Positions 53,901 to 64,000 of a stretch of DNA of 64,000 nucleotides are shown here, piece after piece (within the stretch, counting starts at the first letter, position 1; each line of letters opens with the position of its first letter). Where the stretch lies: positions 9,300,001 through 9,364,000 of the forward strand of contig BSBN01000860.1 of the NCBI GenBank assembly GCA_027924645.1. Direction: 5' to 3'. Both the position numbers and the translations under genes were made by a program. The DNA comes from Cunninghamia lanceolata (taxonomy: Eukaryota > Streptophyta > Pinopsida > Cupressales > Cupressaceae). The notes below the pieces were generated by a model that saw only the letters and a list, made by a program, of their open reading frames with translations, did no database searches and had not been told where the DNA came from.

Positions 53901-54077
53901 ATCAGTGATGCCCAGACCACCGCCCATACAAAAGATCCGACAGATCTCAGGCGGGCAGAAGCTTTTGCATTTTTGTTGAGTGGTCACATTTCAATCTTGG
54001 ACAGAATGAAGCTAAGTTGGGCTACTGAAATGGTTCAACTGCAGACATCCTTTGCAGACATTCTGCAGTATATGTGA
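50964..54077 (+). CDS. Element F ORF2: 1,037-aa protein of unknown function
   Basis: Uninterrupted from ATG (MATPNIVKISDRPRP…) to TGA. About residues 1-400 look globular (RPCKITKEAIRAVTGLYSSG near 115-135; FKYGTLIVCLFFYFMNELPG near 235-255; RTVWIMPMGYEVDEQIVELH near 335-355). Residues about 400-525 are a disordered basic/acidic region with nuclear-localisation-like patches (KRRKAEEEEK, EVKKQKKKGSGK). 525-700 is mostly helical, 700-770 is an acidic Pro/Ser/Glu spacer with a near-duplicated EEVSPEQTSEDLG / EEVTHEQ unit, and 770-1037 is helical with coiled coil (IKNLEKERKNITNRMGEL). No polymerase, nuclease, protease or zinc motif is visible. The organisation parallels the ORF inside the H LTR. 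A plant 'putative transposon protein' domain is possible but unverified. Confidence 0.88.
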   Translation: MATPNIVKISDRPRPSFKKHPYKSLEVDPLGAFSSVPHGVLHTEDIRVYIHANIEEFGEFKLRDLYHKQLIDNAFELKPEYKGIQKKQFEQFIHFPSFEEDEWVRYVLSRMHDNFLWLDRPCKITKEAIRAVTGLYSSGGVPILKSVKNNVVTEATGSKYDKRAMTIEDISDPDIKYASMIIGYKIYHSSRENSVSGTAIYTAYEMLRKNADYDLCELLLSQLMENVQKIKKDKKNSFKYGTLIVCLFFYFMNELPGTSGWVWQNDKPVAVQIRDYLHGLGDAKARNTALWGYFKNFQSMMQARERIPQSLIEKYKDSVCFMVDTDQCLMEAVEPRTVWIMPMGYEVDEQIVELHVQHMLSQPKDPKAERFGTFEELSVKLHVELREPEIKRKVRKEVEHIAQGLGISKEALDASREKRRKAEEEEKSKESAPVETPTRTRSSKRSAPSTTKSSKPEVQASGKRSKTKASRAYESQKDEEETESDEGVREVKKQKKKGSGKPSTGQDKEEMAEVTVEKPTLSLESIIKSVTVDGNLQPMTESYDDFSEADQKTLQEATVKYLNTYNKAFIKSLEKEMEVRKNNAHAKDLEIREQIAIQLYPQIDPKTMNMIFKDCRDEFRSKARMNQLMLGETDKVAQETEEILRKAFKRFNLPVVEDLGAETAADLESSVPEEVSPEQTSEDLGPSAPEEVTHEQASISPPVSPTVSGSKEEEQLQEKEAVVTDKEVDSSKTAEEKKHLSPARDTAQTVQQFLSKETLEIDEPELLKGPFDFDSLSPVQTMKIASFANAKANEKLLKSHMEDCELIEAASGVLVKIMPSIQIDPTASTSGNLKTLVSSIDTHFNSLEKSAEDKVRKEFLDKRFSEILDLISKDRKIVSIGIKSLENALKDGGDIYKFCISWSKATAAIDKKIKEEQDKLQSLSQSFDPLSSSIINQECQTIAVLNEIKNLEKERKNITNRMGELRRIIVPKLETMHEAISDAQTTAHTKDPTDLRRAEAFAFLLSGHISILDRMKLSWATEMVQLQTSFADILQYM

Positions 54078-54153
54078 GTATGTAAATATGCGGCTATATA
54101 TAGAAAATTTTTGAAAATTTTGGTGTGCGGACCCTACCCTTTGCCATTGATGT

Positions 54154-54309
54154 CAAAGGGGGAGTGAGGAGCAGTGAAAAATGAGGAATCCAACTCAGGG
54201 GGAGTTCCGGAAATTGTATATAAAGACAGAGCATCGGCAGAGGGGGAGCATAGTGTAAACACTTAGTCATTTTTCACTAAGTGTTGCCATCAATGCCAAA
54301 GGGGGAGAT
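54154..54309 (+). other. Element F: cluster of four polypurine tracts
   Basis: AGGGGGAG-type tracts at 54154-54164, about 54196-54204, 54241-54248 and 54297-54309. The first and last follow a TTGCCAT..ATG.CAA motif. The last abuts the 3' LTR and is the expected plus-strand primer. Confidence 0.85.
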
Positions 54310-55403
54310 TGTTGGCAAGAGACACTATATGGATTCATGGTTGTTGTCATTGATGGCAACAAAGGTCATCCCACATATCCGCAAGTCATGATATGTCTCT
54401 ACCGGAAGTCAGATTGAAGATTGTTGTGGTCCGGTGAACAAGAACAGAGCATGTGGCAAGGTCCGACAGATTGGTCCGGTTCTCTCAGAGGAAGTGTCTT
54501 GGTGCAGTGCGGATCTGGGGAAGTCAAGAGGACTATCTTGAGTGATATATTCCAAGGATTTAGCCTCCGGAGTTGGACAAGGAAAAAGATATGAATAGTT
54601 GAGTACCGGATTCCTGAGAGACAGTGAAAACAGAGGAAGAACTGACTGACAGAGTATCAGACTACTTTCCGGATGTGTTACAGATGATGATAAAGGTTGC
54701 GGAGGCATGAATCATGTTTGGCCGACATAATTGATGATATCTACAAGTATACACTTGATCCGCATTGCTTGGTGAGCATGGATTCAGCCGACAGAACTAA
54801 GTTTGTAAGAAACTAGACTGTTCCGGATGCCGACTAAAAAGATGATGAAAGTACTTGTGCGGATATATATAGAGGATGGATTTAGTGGTAAAAGGAGTGA
54901 ATGTATGTGAGGATATGCGAACAAGTCCAGAGTAGAGCAGAAGTAACAAGAAAGATCCGGTATGTGAAAGGACAGCAGACTAAAGAACAGAGGAAAGATG
55001 AAGTGCAGCAGATCAGTATACTGAACCTAACCGGAACTGAACTCCAGCATATGCAGATGCTTCCAATCAGTTCAAGACTGTGATTCTAATCACTTTGTAA
55101 GACAGTGTGTCTTCTTGTAGGCAGTGAGCCTCTTGTGAGCAGTGTGCTCGGGCAGTGAGCCCTAATTGGCAAGTGCCATTTTTGTAATTTCCTATTCTTC
55201 TAACAGAGAATAATTCTTGGGTTAATCACCCCGTGGTTTTCTCCCTTAACAGGGTTTCCACGTCAAAAATACTGTGTCATGTGTTTCTTATTTCATGGTT
55301 TATGTTTTGTGTTTGATTTTATGCTGCTTCAATTAAAAGGAAAGTTTAATAAGGGAAATAATTAGGATAACTGATTCACCCCCCCCCCTCTCAGTTATCA
55401 ACA
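54310..55403 (+). repeat. Element F 3' LTR
   Basis: 1,094 bp, apparently identical to the 5' LTR. TATA box 54864-54871, hairpin array 55100-55178. Followed by the GGAAT target duplication. Confidence 0.95.
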
Positions 55404-55967
55404 GGAATATGATTTCTACACTAATCTATGTGAGGAGGTATGTACAAAAAATAAATTGATCATACAACTACAAAGAAATAAACACAAAAGCAATATACCA
55501 TAACATAGTGATTTACTTTCGAGGTGAAAACCCTTTTAGGAGAAAACCCCCACACTCCCAAAGAAACTCAATGTATTATTCAGTAATCAATGGTTACAAT
55601 ACACTTGTAAAGTCTAAGCCTTTATAGGAGTATTGCCAACAAAAGATTTGGAGCAATTCTGATAGCATAATGGTACTTGCAAAACTCACTATGTATATAA
55701 CCTCCATCTCAAGCACCCAATAGTAGGAGAAACAATACATGAAACCATGAGTTAAAATTAATCAAAATATGGCACCCAAATTCCTAGTCAAAATCCAATG
55801 CAGGCAATCCCAAGATGAGTCCATAGGCTAAAAATAACACATTCCTTACACCTATCATAAGCTCATCATAATCCATTCATCAACTTGGGTGCTCTATTTT
55901 GGACCCATTATCTACATTCAATGATGCCTTATGACATGTTATAACATGCATCATAAGTTGGTCAACA
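55404..55967 (-). repeat. Element G 5' LTR, main part right of F
   Basis: Resumes after element F. On the minus strand it would begin TGTTGACCAAC at 55967. It contains a GGTTTTCTCCTAAAAGGG-type segment, seen near the 3' end of other plant copia LTRs. Total G LTR length would be about 580 bp. The outer boundary is a judgement from the TGTTG terminus only. Confidence 0.5.
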
Positions 55968-58900
55968 ACTGTAATTCCCTCTCTTATGCATCATAGATGC
56001 TCTTGCATTTCTGATGTAGGGGGCCTAACTTCCAGAGGCCATAACTTTTGATTTGGGAAGCCAATTGAACACCCCCCCCACCTTTTTTTTTCTAAATTGA
56101 AGGTCTTGGAGAGATCCATGTTGTCATAACCAATTTACTTTGGTTAAGTCCCATTTCAATATTTTTTGGGGCCAAAATCAAACTCTATAGCCCCAAGATT
56201 ACATGTTTGTGTTCTATAGCCTAAAAACTAATTTTTGTGTTCTTAACATTTGCAAGGTTGAGACACCTTTCTTAACATTCACTTTGAGTACAAACAAGTT
56301 AGGATTAGATGTGCAAGTCAAAGTGCCATTTGTTTGGTGAAGAACCTTATGTACCATGCTCGTACAAATAATATTGATGTTTAATCATTTTGTTTGTGAG
56401 ATGGTTGAGGTTGGTAGAGTCATGATACAGAAGGTTGCACATTAGTTAATGTTGTTGATTCTCTCACTAAGCTAGTGAGCAAGGACAAATTTAATTGATA
56501 CAAAGAGGCCACGGGCCTTACCTCTTCTAAAACTCGATTTATTTTCAATTTCTTATTGTGTTTTGTACTATGAAGTGAGAAAATGTTAGGACTAGCTATG
56601 TCATTCACCTTACAAGTCCTAAGTCTTGTAAATTGTAATTTAATTAGTAGAGGATAAATAATGTAGATCTCTAAACATGTTGGAGTGGGCAAATTGAGAT
56701 GCTTATGTGATGCAAGTGGGACTCCCAAATGCATACTAAAACACAATCCACACAACTCACAACACAACAAAATTTCACTTCCACACATAGAAGGCAAATA
56801 AACTCATCAATTTTATTGATTTTTAAACACTTCAACCTGCAACACAAGATCACATAAATAGATCACAATGATTTGCACCAACATTACACAAGATTGGTCC
56901 TTCATGACCTCTCATCTACAGGAAAAGCTCTCTCTTTCGTCACATTCCAACTCTCTTCTCAACATTCATTCATGATTGCAACTCCCAGGCCGCTCTATGC
57001 CCCACTCATGGGCCAATTTCACTCTAAAATCCCATACATAAAAATCTGCAACATGTTTCTAATTATTTTCTCTCTATGAGGCATCCCATTTTGAGGATCT
57101 TTCATGTTGTGTGCAACCAAATTAAATCAGATATTTAAAATCTGTAACTACTTCTTTCAACCCCCTCATTACTGGCTTTTCTCCATAAAATATGCAACAA
57201 ATTTTTAATAAATTCCAGCCCCAAATTGGGCGCCCTCCTCCCCACTCTCTTTTCCAATTTGCTGCCTCTAATTAAATGAGGCTCCTCCCACATTTCCAAT
57301 GCCTTCCCTAGTGGCTATTTTAGATTAACAAAAAATATAGATTTTGTACAATATTAGGTGCCACTTTTTCAGCCACTAAAGAATTAAATTAATGAAGTAT
57401 CATCTTCAAATTTCAACTCCTCACCAAATGGGGATGTTCTAATTTTAAAACCTGTTGATTCTCTTCCAAAAATAAGTGCCTTGTCTGCTGAAATGGCTCA
57501 GAAACAACCTCAAAATTTTAATGCATATTTACGTTTATCCAGGAGCAGTTACAAGTGAATTCGCAGATGAAAATGAAAGATTCTCTCCTAGTGCCCATTT
57601 TGATATTTTTAAATGTCTCAATGAACAATATAAAACAATTAAAATACTTAGAATAATACCTCATGGAGCAACATTAACAATTTGAGAAGAAATTTCACTT
57701 TGCCACTTCAACACTATGCCTGACTTTTTGCATAACTCTTACCCAGAAGCTCATTTTTTTACGAAAACTTGTCAAGATGTGTGGAATGACATCCCCAAGG
57801 TCCTGACCAAGCTAATTTGCTCCAGCCATCATAAAACTCTAGATTTTACATTTTCCGTAAATTGTCAACGGTGAACAAAGAATTTGAATTTCTCTCAAAC
57901 GATAATGAATTTGAGTGTGATTGCTTTTGCACATTAGATGAAATACCATCACAAACCTTTCCCTTGAAGGAATTTTGCTCAGCTCTTAAAAATCTTGAAA
58001 ATTAATTATTTCCTTAGCCGACAGGGACAAAATTTCTGATTTTAAATTCTCCCAATCCGTGAGGAATTTGGTCATGAAGCCTTTACCACATTGTGCTCAA
58101 TTCATCCAATGATATATCTTTCGAAGGATTTCAACCCAGCTCTTATGGATTTCTAGTAAAACTACCCTGCGGAGCCTTAAAATGATAATTTGACGAAAAC
58201 TTAAATCTTGCAATTTTGACCAAAACTGAAAATTAGATGGAAAATATTTTTGGGCGATGCAGGATCACTTGTGGACCTGGATGCTCCTGCATCATTATGT
58301 GTGGGTTAGGACATTATTAATTTATTATTTATTCTTTGGGATACTTGGGATATTGTGTAAGAAGACATTAAATAGGGAGGTTACATTGAAAACATTGAAA
58401 TCAGGGTTTATAAAGCATCTTCCCAATTTGGTTGATATGACAAAAAGCATTGAATGCCCTCATGGAGCACCTAGGATTGGGATCTTGGTCAATTTGACTA
58501 TTATGATATAATCTATGACATTTATGACATGTAAGGAGGGTGTAAGATGTGTAAGACAAGTTACATACTATTTCAAGATGCTTGACCATGACCGTGTAGG
58601 GGTGTTGGATTTTTACCATGGCTCGTGGTTTTGGATACCACTTGATGTTTTCTTGTTTTCAATTTTCCTACATATTGGAGGCATGGAATAGTGGATTGTA
58701 AGGCTCTTTGTAGGTACTCTTATGTTATCAAACTACTATCAGAGGGATAAGTGGATTGTCTTATTGTACTATATTGTTTGGAATAATATAAGCTTGGGTC
58801 TCTTTGGAGTGGAGTTTTTCGCAAGGGTTTCTCCACATATATTCGGTATCTATATGGTTTGCATTTTATGAGTTTGTTGATTTTTTAAATTGTTTCTCCA

Positions 58901-61900
58901 TTGTTTTCATTGATATAAGTTTGTTGGCTTAACTATATTGTAATCAGATTAAATTTATATTGTCATGATATTTTTATTGTGTTGTTTACGCTTCCATTTC
59001 AATAGAAGTCACAAGAACACTTGTTCTAGGATTGAATTGGAAGCCCAAATGACAAGAATACAAAGACAAAATGCTTCCCTATCACTTCCTCCCCTTGCAC
59101 CTTTAATTGGGATGAAATTGTTGGTTTTCATAAGCACATGGTTGCAAAACTACCTCTACGTTTGCAAAATTGTCACTAATAGAAACAAAACTACACCAAT
59201 AGTTACAAAATGACCATTAACAAAAATGAAATTACCACTTCAAAGCTACATCTTTTGCATCTAGACTTGAAACGAGGCGCCATTTTTTTTAAAGGTATTT
59301 ATAATAATATTGAATTTTTGATGCCTTAAAAGTATTATTTTTGCCCTTACAACATGACTACATTTATGAGGCCAACTATGGCCAAAGCCAATCATTGAAT
59401 CAAATTTTCTCTTCGTCAAAGCTTGTTTTGAGATGTCCCATTCCATCCTAAACCCTCTCCAACATTGATCTATTTGATTCTATATTTGGGAAACTTATTT
59501 TTGAATTACAACCAAATCCATGTTTGCATCTTCACAGGATTTGGTATAAGAATTTGAAAAAAGGATTTCCAACACAAGAAGAAGAGACCTCTATTTCCAA
59601 GTAACCAGGGACTTACAATCCATACATATTCAGGGTCTTCAAATCCTTAGTATAGCTATGGAAAAAGAATTGCCAATAAGTAAAAGGATAACCATATCAA
59701 GCTTACTCTTTCCATCCTATTTAACAAGGGCCCAAGGGGCAAAATCATGACCAATGAGGGCTTAGGCATGAAGTCAAAGATAATTTTCTTCAATATCTTC
59801 ACTATGGAAATTTAGCAAAATAGAGTTGTCATCAATACATTTGTCCACATTCATAAATTCACATTCATTCACTATACAAAAAGATTAACCCACAAGTTTG
59901 TTTCCCTTAGAAGCATAGAGGCATTACAAAAAATTTGGGTTTGCACAAAGTACAATGTTGTTTGAGGTTCAAGATCTAACTAAGGATGATGCGATTGCTT
60001 ACCCACATTTCTCTCCTTGGTTAAGGGTATAAGAAAAAATACCCTTTCAAAGGGAGTACATGCACAAAGTCAACACCAAAACCTTGCTAAGGTAACCTCA
60101 AAATTATCCTCAAAGTGCTTAAACAAACTTAACTTCAAAAAACCTAGAAAGACGAATATTGATTTTTAAATATAATTTTGGTTTTTGAGTATTTATTGAT
60201 TTTAATATTTTAAACATATTTTGTATGTAATGAGATATACATTTGGGGCTCTAACAAAAAATTGATCACAAAACTAATAGACAATATATTCCTTAGCCAA
60301 TATTATATTTTTATTGACAAAAAAAGAAAGAAATTTTTTTTTGACATAATTTGGTTCCCATGGCCATAACATTAAATATATCTAGGATTTACAAACTTAA
60401 GCAACATATGTGAATAATAATTCAACAAACGTATTAAGTAAGTTGTAAGGCTTCAAAGAATACTTCAGTGATGTAGTATTCTCAAATATCAGATTTCTAC
60501 AGTACATATAAAACTGATATAAGTTCGAGCTCTAGATAAACTATTAGTACAAGATTAGTGTGATATAAAACTTCGAATAACCAACATTTTGTATCACCAC
60601 TAATCCCCACAAAAAGACAATCTATTCTTGAAAACATAAAAACAATGTACAACTCTTGAAATAATTTCTCATTAATTATAGTAATGAGTGCAAATGCAAT
60701 GGTTGCCTTTTTAGTGCATCCACATCAAATCTTCGCAAAATTAAAAAGCACAAAGTTCATATCAAGTACATACCCTCCCCTTCTAACTGCTCAACTAAGG
60801 ATTCCAATTTAATATGGATTTTTTTAATTTGTGGATATGACCTACGGGCCAGAAATCACAAATTTGTATATATTGTTGTAACTATTAAGATATAATAGGG
60901 GTGGAATGCTATCCACCTAGAACCATGATAATATTATATAAATAAGTTATGAAGTAGCTGACTTGTGCCCCACACAATAATGTTTACATGAGATGGGTCA
61001 ATAGGCAAGTTATGTACTGGGATGTATTGGGTTAACGTGATTGTGCAATAAATTTTAATTGCAAATTAAATTAGGTGTAAAGGGTTTCTCCACACCCACC
61101 ATGGCTACATGAGAAGCTATATCTGGAGACAGTTATTAGTGTGAAAGGGGGCAAAGAGATTTATTGTGAATTGTTTCTGTTGAGTGGATCAATGTAGCAG
61201 GTTGGGATCTCTCAGAGGGGAGATACTTTGGAATGACTCCTTCCATAAATAATTTATTACGTGTAACCCTGGCTTAAGGGTATTCCTAATTTCTATTTCT
61301 ATATTTATTGTCTAAGCATATTGAAGACTAGGGAAAACAGGTCCACAATACATCTCTTCTGCATGACTTGGGTTTATGTTTTCAGTTTTGCAATATTTTT
61401 TTTTGCATATTGGAGGTTTGAAGCTTATCATTGACCTCAATTCAGCTGCATCTTGGCTTCCTCTATGAATCTCCTAATCTTAAAACATTTTCCTAGCCCT
61501 TGCTACACCATTCTACTTGCCAGCTTCAGCAAAGATGTTTAATAGCAATATGTAACATCCAGGAGTTTCTAACACAAAAAGGCATTATGCAGCAAATTCT
61601 CCAAGCTTTAATATTTGTGTGACTTCTGCAGATTCCAAGCAAGGTTCCGCGTATAGCAGTATCAGGTTTTAATGCTATCTGTTTGATAAGTAATAGTTTT
61701 CCTTAGTTGTCTAGAACGGAAAAGAATGTCCACCATAAATGCACAGTACTCATTGCATTGCAGGATGTGATACTCTGCTCATAAAATCAAAAGATGGAAA
61801 CCTTTATCTACAAGGGGTTGCATCGATGCATGCATAGAGAATAATTCCATGAATATGATCTGGTCTGGCTTCAAACCTTGTTGCTGCATCTAGTGATAGC

Positions 61901-62224
61901 TTCATGATATACATGCATGTCATACCTTGCGATCATTTCATTCCACTGTCATGTATTCCTTCTAGGCGTCTCATCAAACACTGATAAATACTATAAGGAG
62001 GTTTCCTAGAAAGGTCTTGAAAACAAACCAGTTTTTGATGTGTCCATGTTTCTCTTTTCTTTGTTCTAGAGCTGCCATGGCTATTCTTAAATATCATCCA
62101 CTTCAACAGTCAAATGTGAAATTTGGCCAATAAAAATAGGACAAATGTTTACCACTTTTTAATGTGGATGAGGTGGAAAATTGCTACTGACTGTGTGATC
62201 ATTTAACCTGATAATGTTTAAGTA
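55968..62224. other. AT-rich intergenic DNA, nothing recognised
   Basis: About 6.2 kb scanned on both strands without a supported gene, RNA gene or element domain. Short open stretches (for example near 56420-56800, 57480-57690, 58260-58510 and 58965-59210) lack recognisable motifs. No tRNA or rRNA was seen. Confidence 0.45.
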
Positions 62225-63721
62225 GAGTGAGGCAGGACATGGTCACATACTTGCAGAAGGCTACTAGAAGCTACAGCATCAAGTTTGATCCAATTAATTG
62301 CATTCTCTGGTAGAGTTTCAAAGCTTCAGCAAAACTCTCAGTCTGGACATGACTTGCAATCATTGCATTAAGTGAAAGTAAACCCTTTTTTGCTCATTCT
62401 GTCAAACAGTAGTCATGAATTCTCTGAACTCTCACATTTCCTATACAATGCTACGATGGCAGTCTGTAGAAAAGCATCCGTCCCACTAAGTTTTGAGCCA
62501 TGTGGCATAGCCCTTGAAGTGCTATATACTAGATGCATGCTTATCAGGGTGATTGCACTGGCTTTCAGACATTCCAGCTTCACTCTGATGCAACAGTTTT
62601 AAAGCTTCATCAGGCCGCTCATTCCGCACACAACCTGCAATCTTTGCCTTCCATGAAGTTACATTTCGTGGTGGCCTTTCGTCTAACTTTAGATGCGCAT
62701 CCTCAACACTTCCGCATTTAAAATACATGGATGCAAGGGAAGTAACAACAGTATCTTGAGAATAATATCCATTTTTTATAAGAAAACCATGAATCTCTTT
62801 TCCCTGTTGCAGAGTAGCACATGCCGAGAGAACACTGATTAGGGTATCTAAGTTGGGTTTCTCCGGCACCATTTGCATTTCCCTGAGGAGACTCAAAGCC
62901 TCTTCTCCAAATCCACTCTGAGCATACCCTGTGATTATAGCATTCCATGCGGCAACATTGGGCCGAGGCATTTCGTCAAACACATCACGTGCATCCTCAA
63001 GAAAACCACATTTAACATACATATCAACAAGGGTACTCGCCACAAAGACATCTGAATCTAACCCAACATCGACTGCATATTCGTGGATCTCCCTGCCCAA
63101 ATCAAGAGACTTGGTGGAAGCACAGGCCTTGAGAACAAAAGGGATAGTGAATCGATTAGGATGGACATCAGCCGATAGCATTTCGTCATACAGTAGAAGA
63201 GCCTCGTTATATTGGGTACTCATAGAATAGGCTCTAATCATCATGTTCCAGAAGAAGCGAGTGCGTTTTGGAATTTGATCAAAGAGCAGCCTGGCCTCCA
63301 CCAGACTGTCGCACTTGACGTACATGTTTAAGAGCTTGCTACCCAAATAAACATCTTCAGTCAGACCATTTAAGACAATGTAGGTGTGAATTTGTTTACC
63401 TTGTTCCAGGGCTTGAAGGTCCGCACAGGTCTGTAACAGACGAGCATACGAGCTCGACTCAACTGGAATGTCTTGCTGCTCCATCGTTTGCAAAATACCC
63501 ACCGCTTCCTCTAACTGCAGCTCACTGCATAAAGTTTTTATGTTTTGATTCATGGTATTTGGGCTGTAAGCGGCTTGTATTAACCTGAGTTTTTGTGCTT
63601 GAGATGCAGAGGCACTTGGACGCTTACGGAAACCATTAGCAGGCATGGAGGCGTTTGGGTAACGACTGAATAATCTGTGGGAGCCGTAGTTGTGGGGTAG
63701 CACTAAAAAAGACAATGCCAT
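62225..63721 (-). pseudogene. PLS-type pentatricopeptide repeat (PPR) gene, frameshifted
   Basis: Minus strand. ATG at 63721 opens 399 codons to TAG at 62522. The first about 60 residues are Ser/Arg/Ala-rich and basic, compatible with an organellar transit peptide. Residues about 65-375 form PLS-class PPR motifs (YARLLQTCADLQALEQGKQIH, LLNMYVKCDSLVEARLLFDQIP, FFWNMMIRAYSMSTQYNEAL, TLVDMYVKCGFLEDARDVFDEMP, VAAWNAIITGYAQSGFGEEAL). One repeat is short (SACATLQQGKEIHG lacks about four residues). A frameshift near 62565 creates the stop; in another frame coding resumes (RAMPHG, DAFLQTAIVALYRKC, LLFDRMSKKGLLSLNAMIASHVQTESFAEALKLYQRMQ) with one more stop, and a further shift gives LDAVASSSLLQVCD to about 62225. 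No E or DYW domain. The family binds organellar RNA; this copy is probably inactive. Confidence 0.85.
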
Positions 63722-64000
63722 CTATATGAAATCCTATGCTCCAGCATGTAAGTTCCAATACTGCGAAAATTTTTAAGGGTATTACCATTCGAGGGGTTCC
63801 GTGCAGATGCAACCACTAAGACATTGATACAAAGGATAAGCCAACCATCAAGAAATCAGGCAAATAATTTATCAACTAATTTTTATTTTTATTTTTATTT
63901 TTTAGGTGGGGGAGGGGAGGCCACAACCCTATGACCTTATCCCGTCTAAGAGAGAATTGAACATAACATTTTAGGTGTCTAAACTTCTATAATTTCTTAT
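63722..64000. other. Upstream flank of the PPR gene with T-rich microsatellite
   Basis: Presumed 5' flank of the minus-strand PPR remnant. A (TTTTTA)n run lies at about 63879-63904, followed by a G-rich GGTGGGGGAGGGGAGG string. No TATA box could be assigned with confidence. Confidence 0.5.

Larger units (their letters stand above)
47973..55403 (+). mobile_element. Element F: young non-autonomous copia-type LTR retrotransposon
   Basis: 7,431 bp with two 1,094-bp LTRs (47973-49066 and 54310-55403) that I could not distinguish by eye, including the same run of ten C near the end. Flanked by a perfect 5-bp duplication GGAAT (47968-47972 and 55404-55408). PBS TGGTATCAGAGC at 49069-49080 and PPT CAAAGGGGGAGAT ending at 54309. 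Two intact ORFs (49132-50310, 50964-54077) lie inside; there is no RT, RNase H, integrase or protease on either strand. The LTR leader and PPT cluster match elements A and C, so enzymes probably come from autonomous relatives (inference). Identical LTRs indicate recent insertion. Confidence 0.95.

Noticed and set aside
50964..54077. ORF2 of F as a highly diverged RT or integrase
   Set aside because: No DD box, HHCC, DDE or RNase H pattern is visible anywhere, and the C-terminal half is coiled coil and low complexity.
57476..57685. Small open frame as a host gene fragment
   Set aside because: One frame has a mildly protein-like stretch but no recognisable domain and stops on both sides.

Overview
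The window looks like repeat-dense intergenic DNA from a large plant nuclear genome, most plausibly a gymnosperm. The reasons are nested LTR retrotransposons with very long LTRs, a degenerate (CCCTAAA)-type telomere-like tract, a plant PLS-class PPR gene remnant, and no compact gene structure. The organism assignment is inference. No intact host gene was found. The only host-like coding sequence is a frameshifted PPR gene at the right end.

Layout. Elements are named A-H here for reference only. (1) 1-9820, minus strand: the 5' part of a Ty3/gypsy Tat-like element (H) running off the left edge. Its 5' LTR appears to be about 5.8 kb (3983-9820) and holds a stop-interrupted ORF of about 1,000 codons upstream of the LTR TATA box. 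H sits in the RNase H domain of a Ty1/copia element (A, 9821-12078), which itself sits inside the LTR of another copia-type element (B, 12079-15606). (2) 15.6-26.6 kb: a decayed Ty3/gypsy chromovirus (D, plus strand) with gag zinc knuckle, protease, RT, RNase H, integrase and chromodomain remnant. It is split by a complete copia element (C, 18805-25763, minus strand) with target-site duplication GTTCC. (3) 26.7-32.2 kb: unassigned repeats, short tandem repeats, a degenerate telomeric tract of about 860 bp and a CATA microsatellite. (4) 32197-45962: a 13.8-kb Tat-like gypsy element (E) inserted in the microsatellite, with a dead gag-pol. (5) 47973-55403: element F, 7,431 bp, with two 1,094-bp LTRs that look identical, a perfect GGAAT target duplication, a copia-type PBS and PPT, and two intact ORFs (392 and 1,037 aa) but no protease, integrase or reverse transcriptase. 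F sits in the LTR of an older copia element G. (6) 56-62 kb: AT-rich DNA with nothing recognised. (7) 62.2-63.7 kb: the PPR remnant.

The most interesting signal is the A/C/F family. All three carry, 140-270 nt downstream of an LTR TATA box, a tandem array of tiny hairpins whose stems vary with compensation in C. All carry four polypurine tracts before the 3' LTR and a recurring 16-bp palindrome beside those tracts and near the LTR start. C and F share an unusual gag: a coiled coil followed by 6 or 4 CCHC zinc knuckles. F looks like a very young non-autonomous member that keeps this gag plus a large protein of unknown function. A protein of similar size, layout and partial sequence resemblance is encoded inside the giant LTR of gypsy element H. 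All of this was read by eye, and no database or folding program was used.
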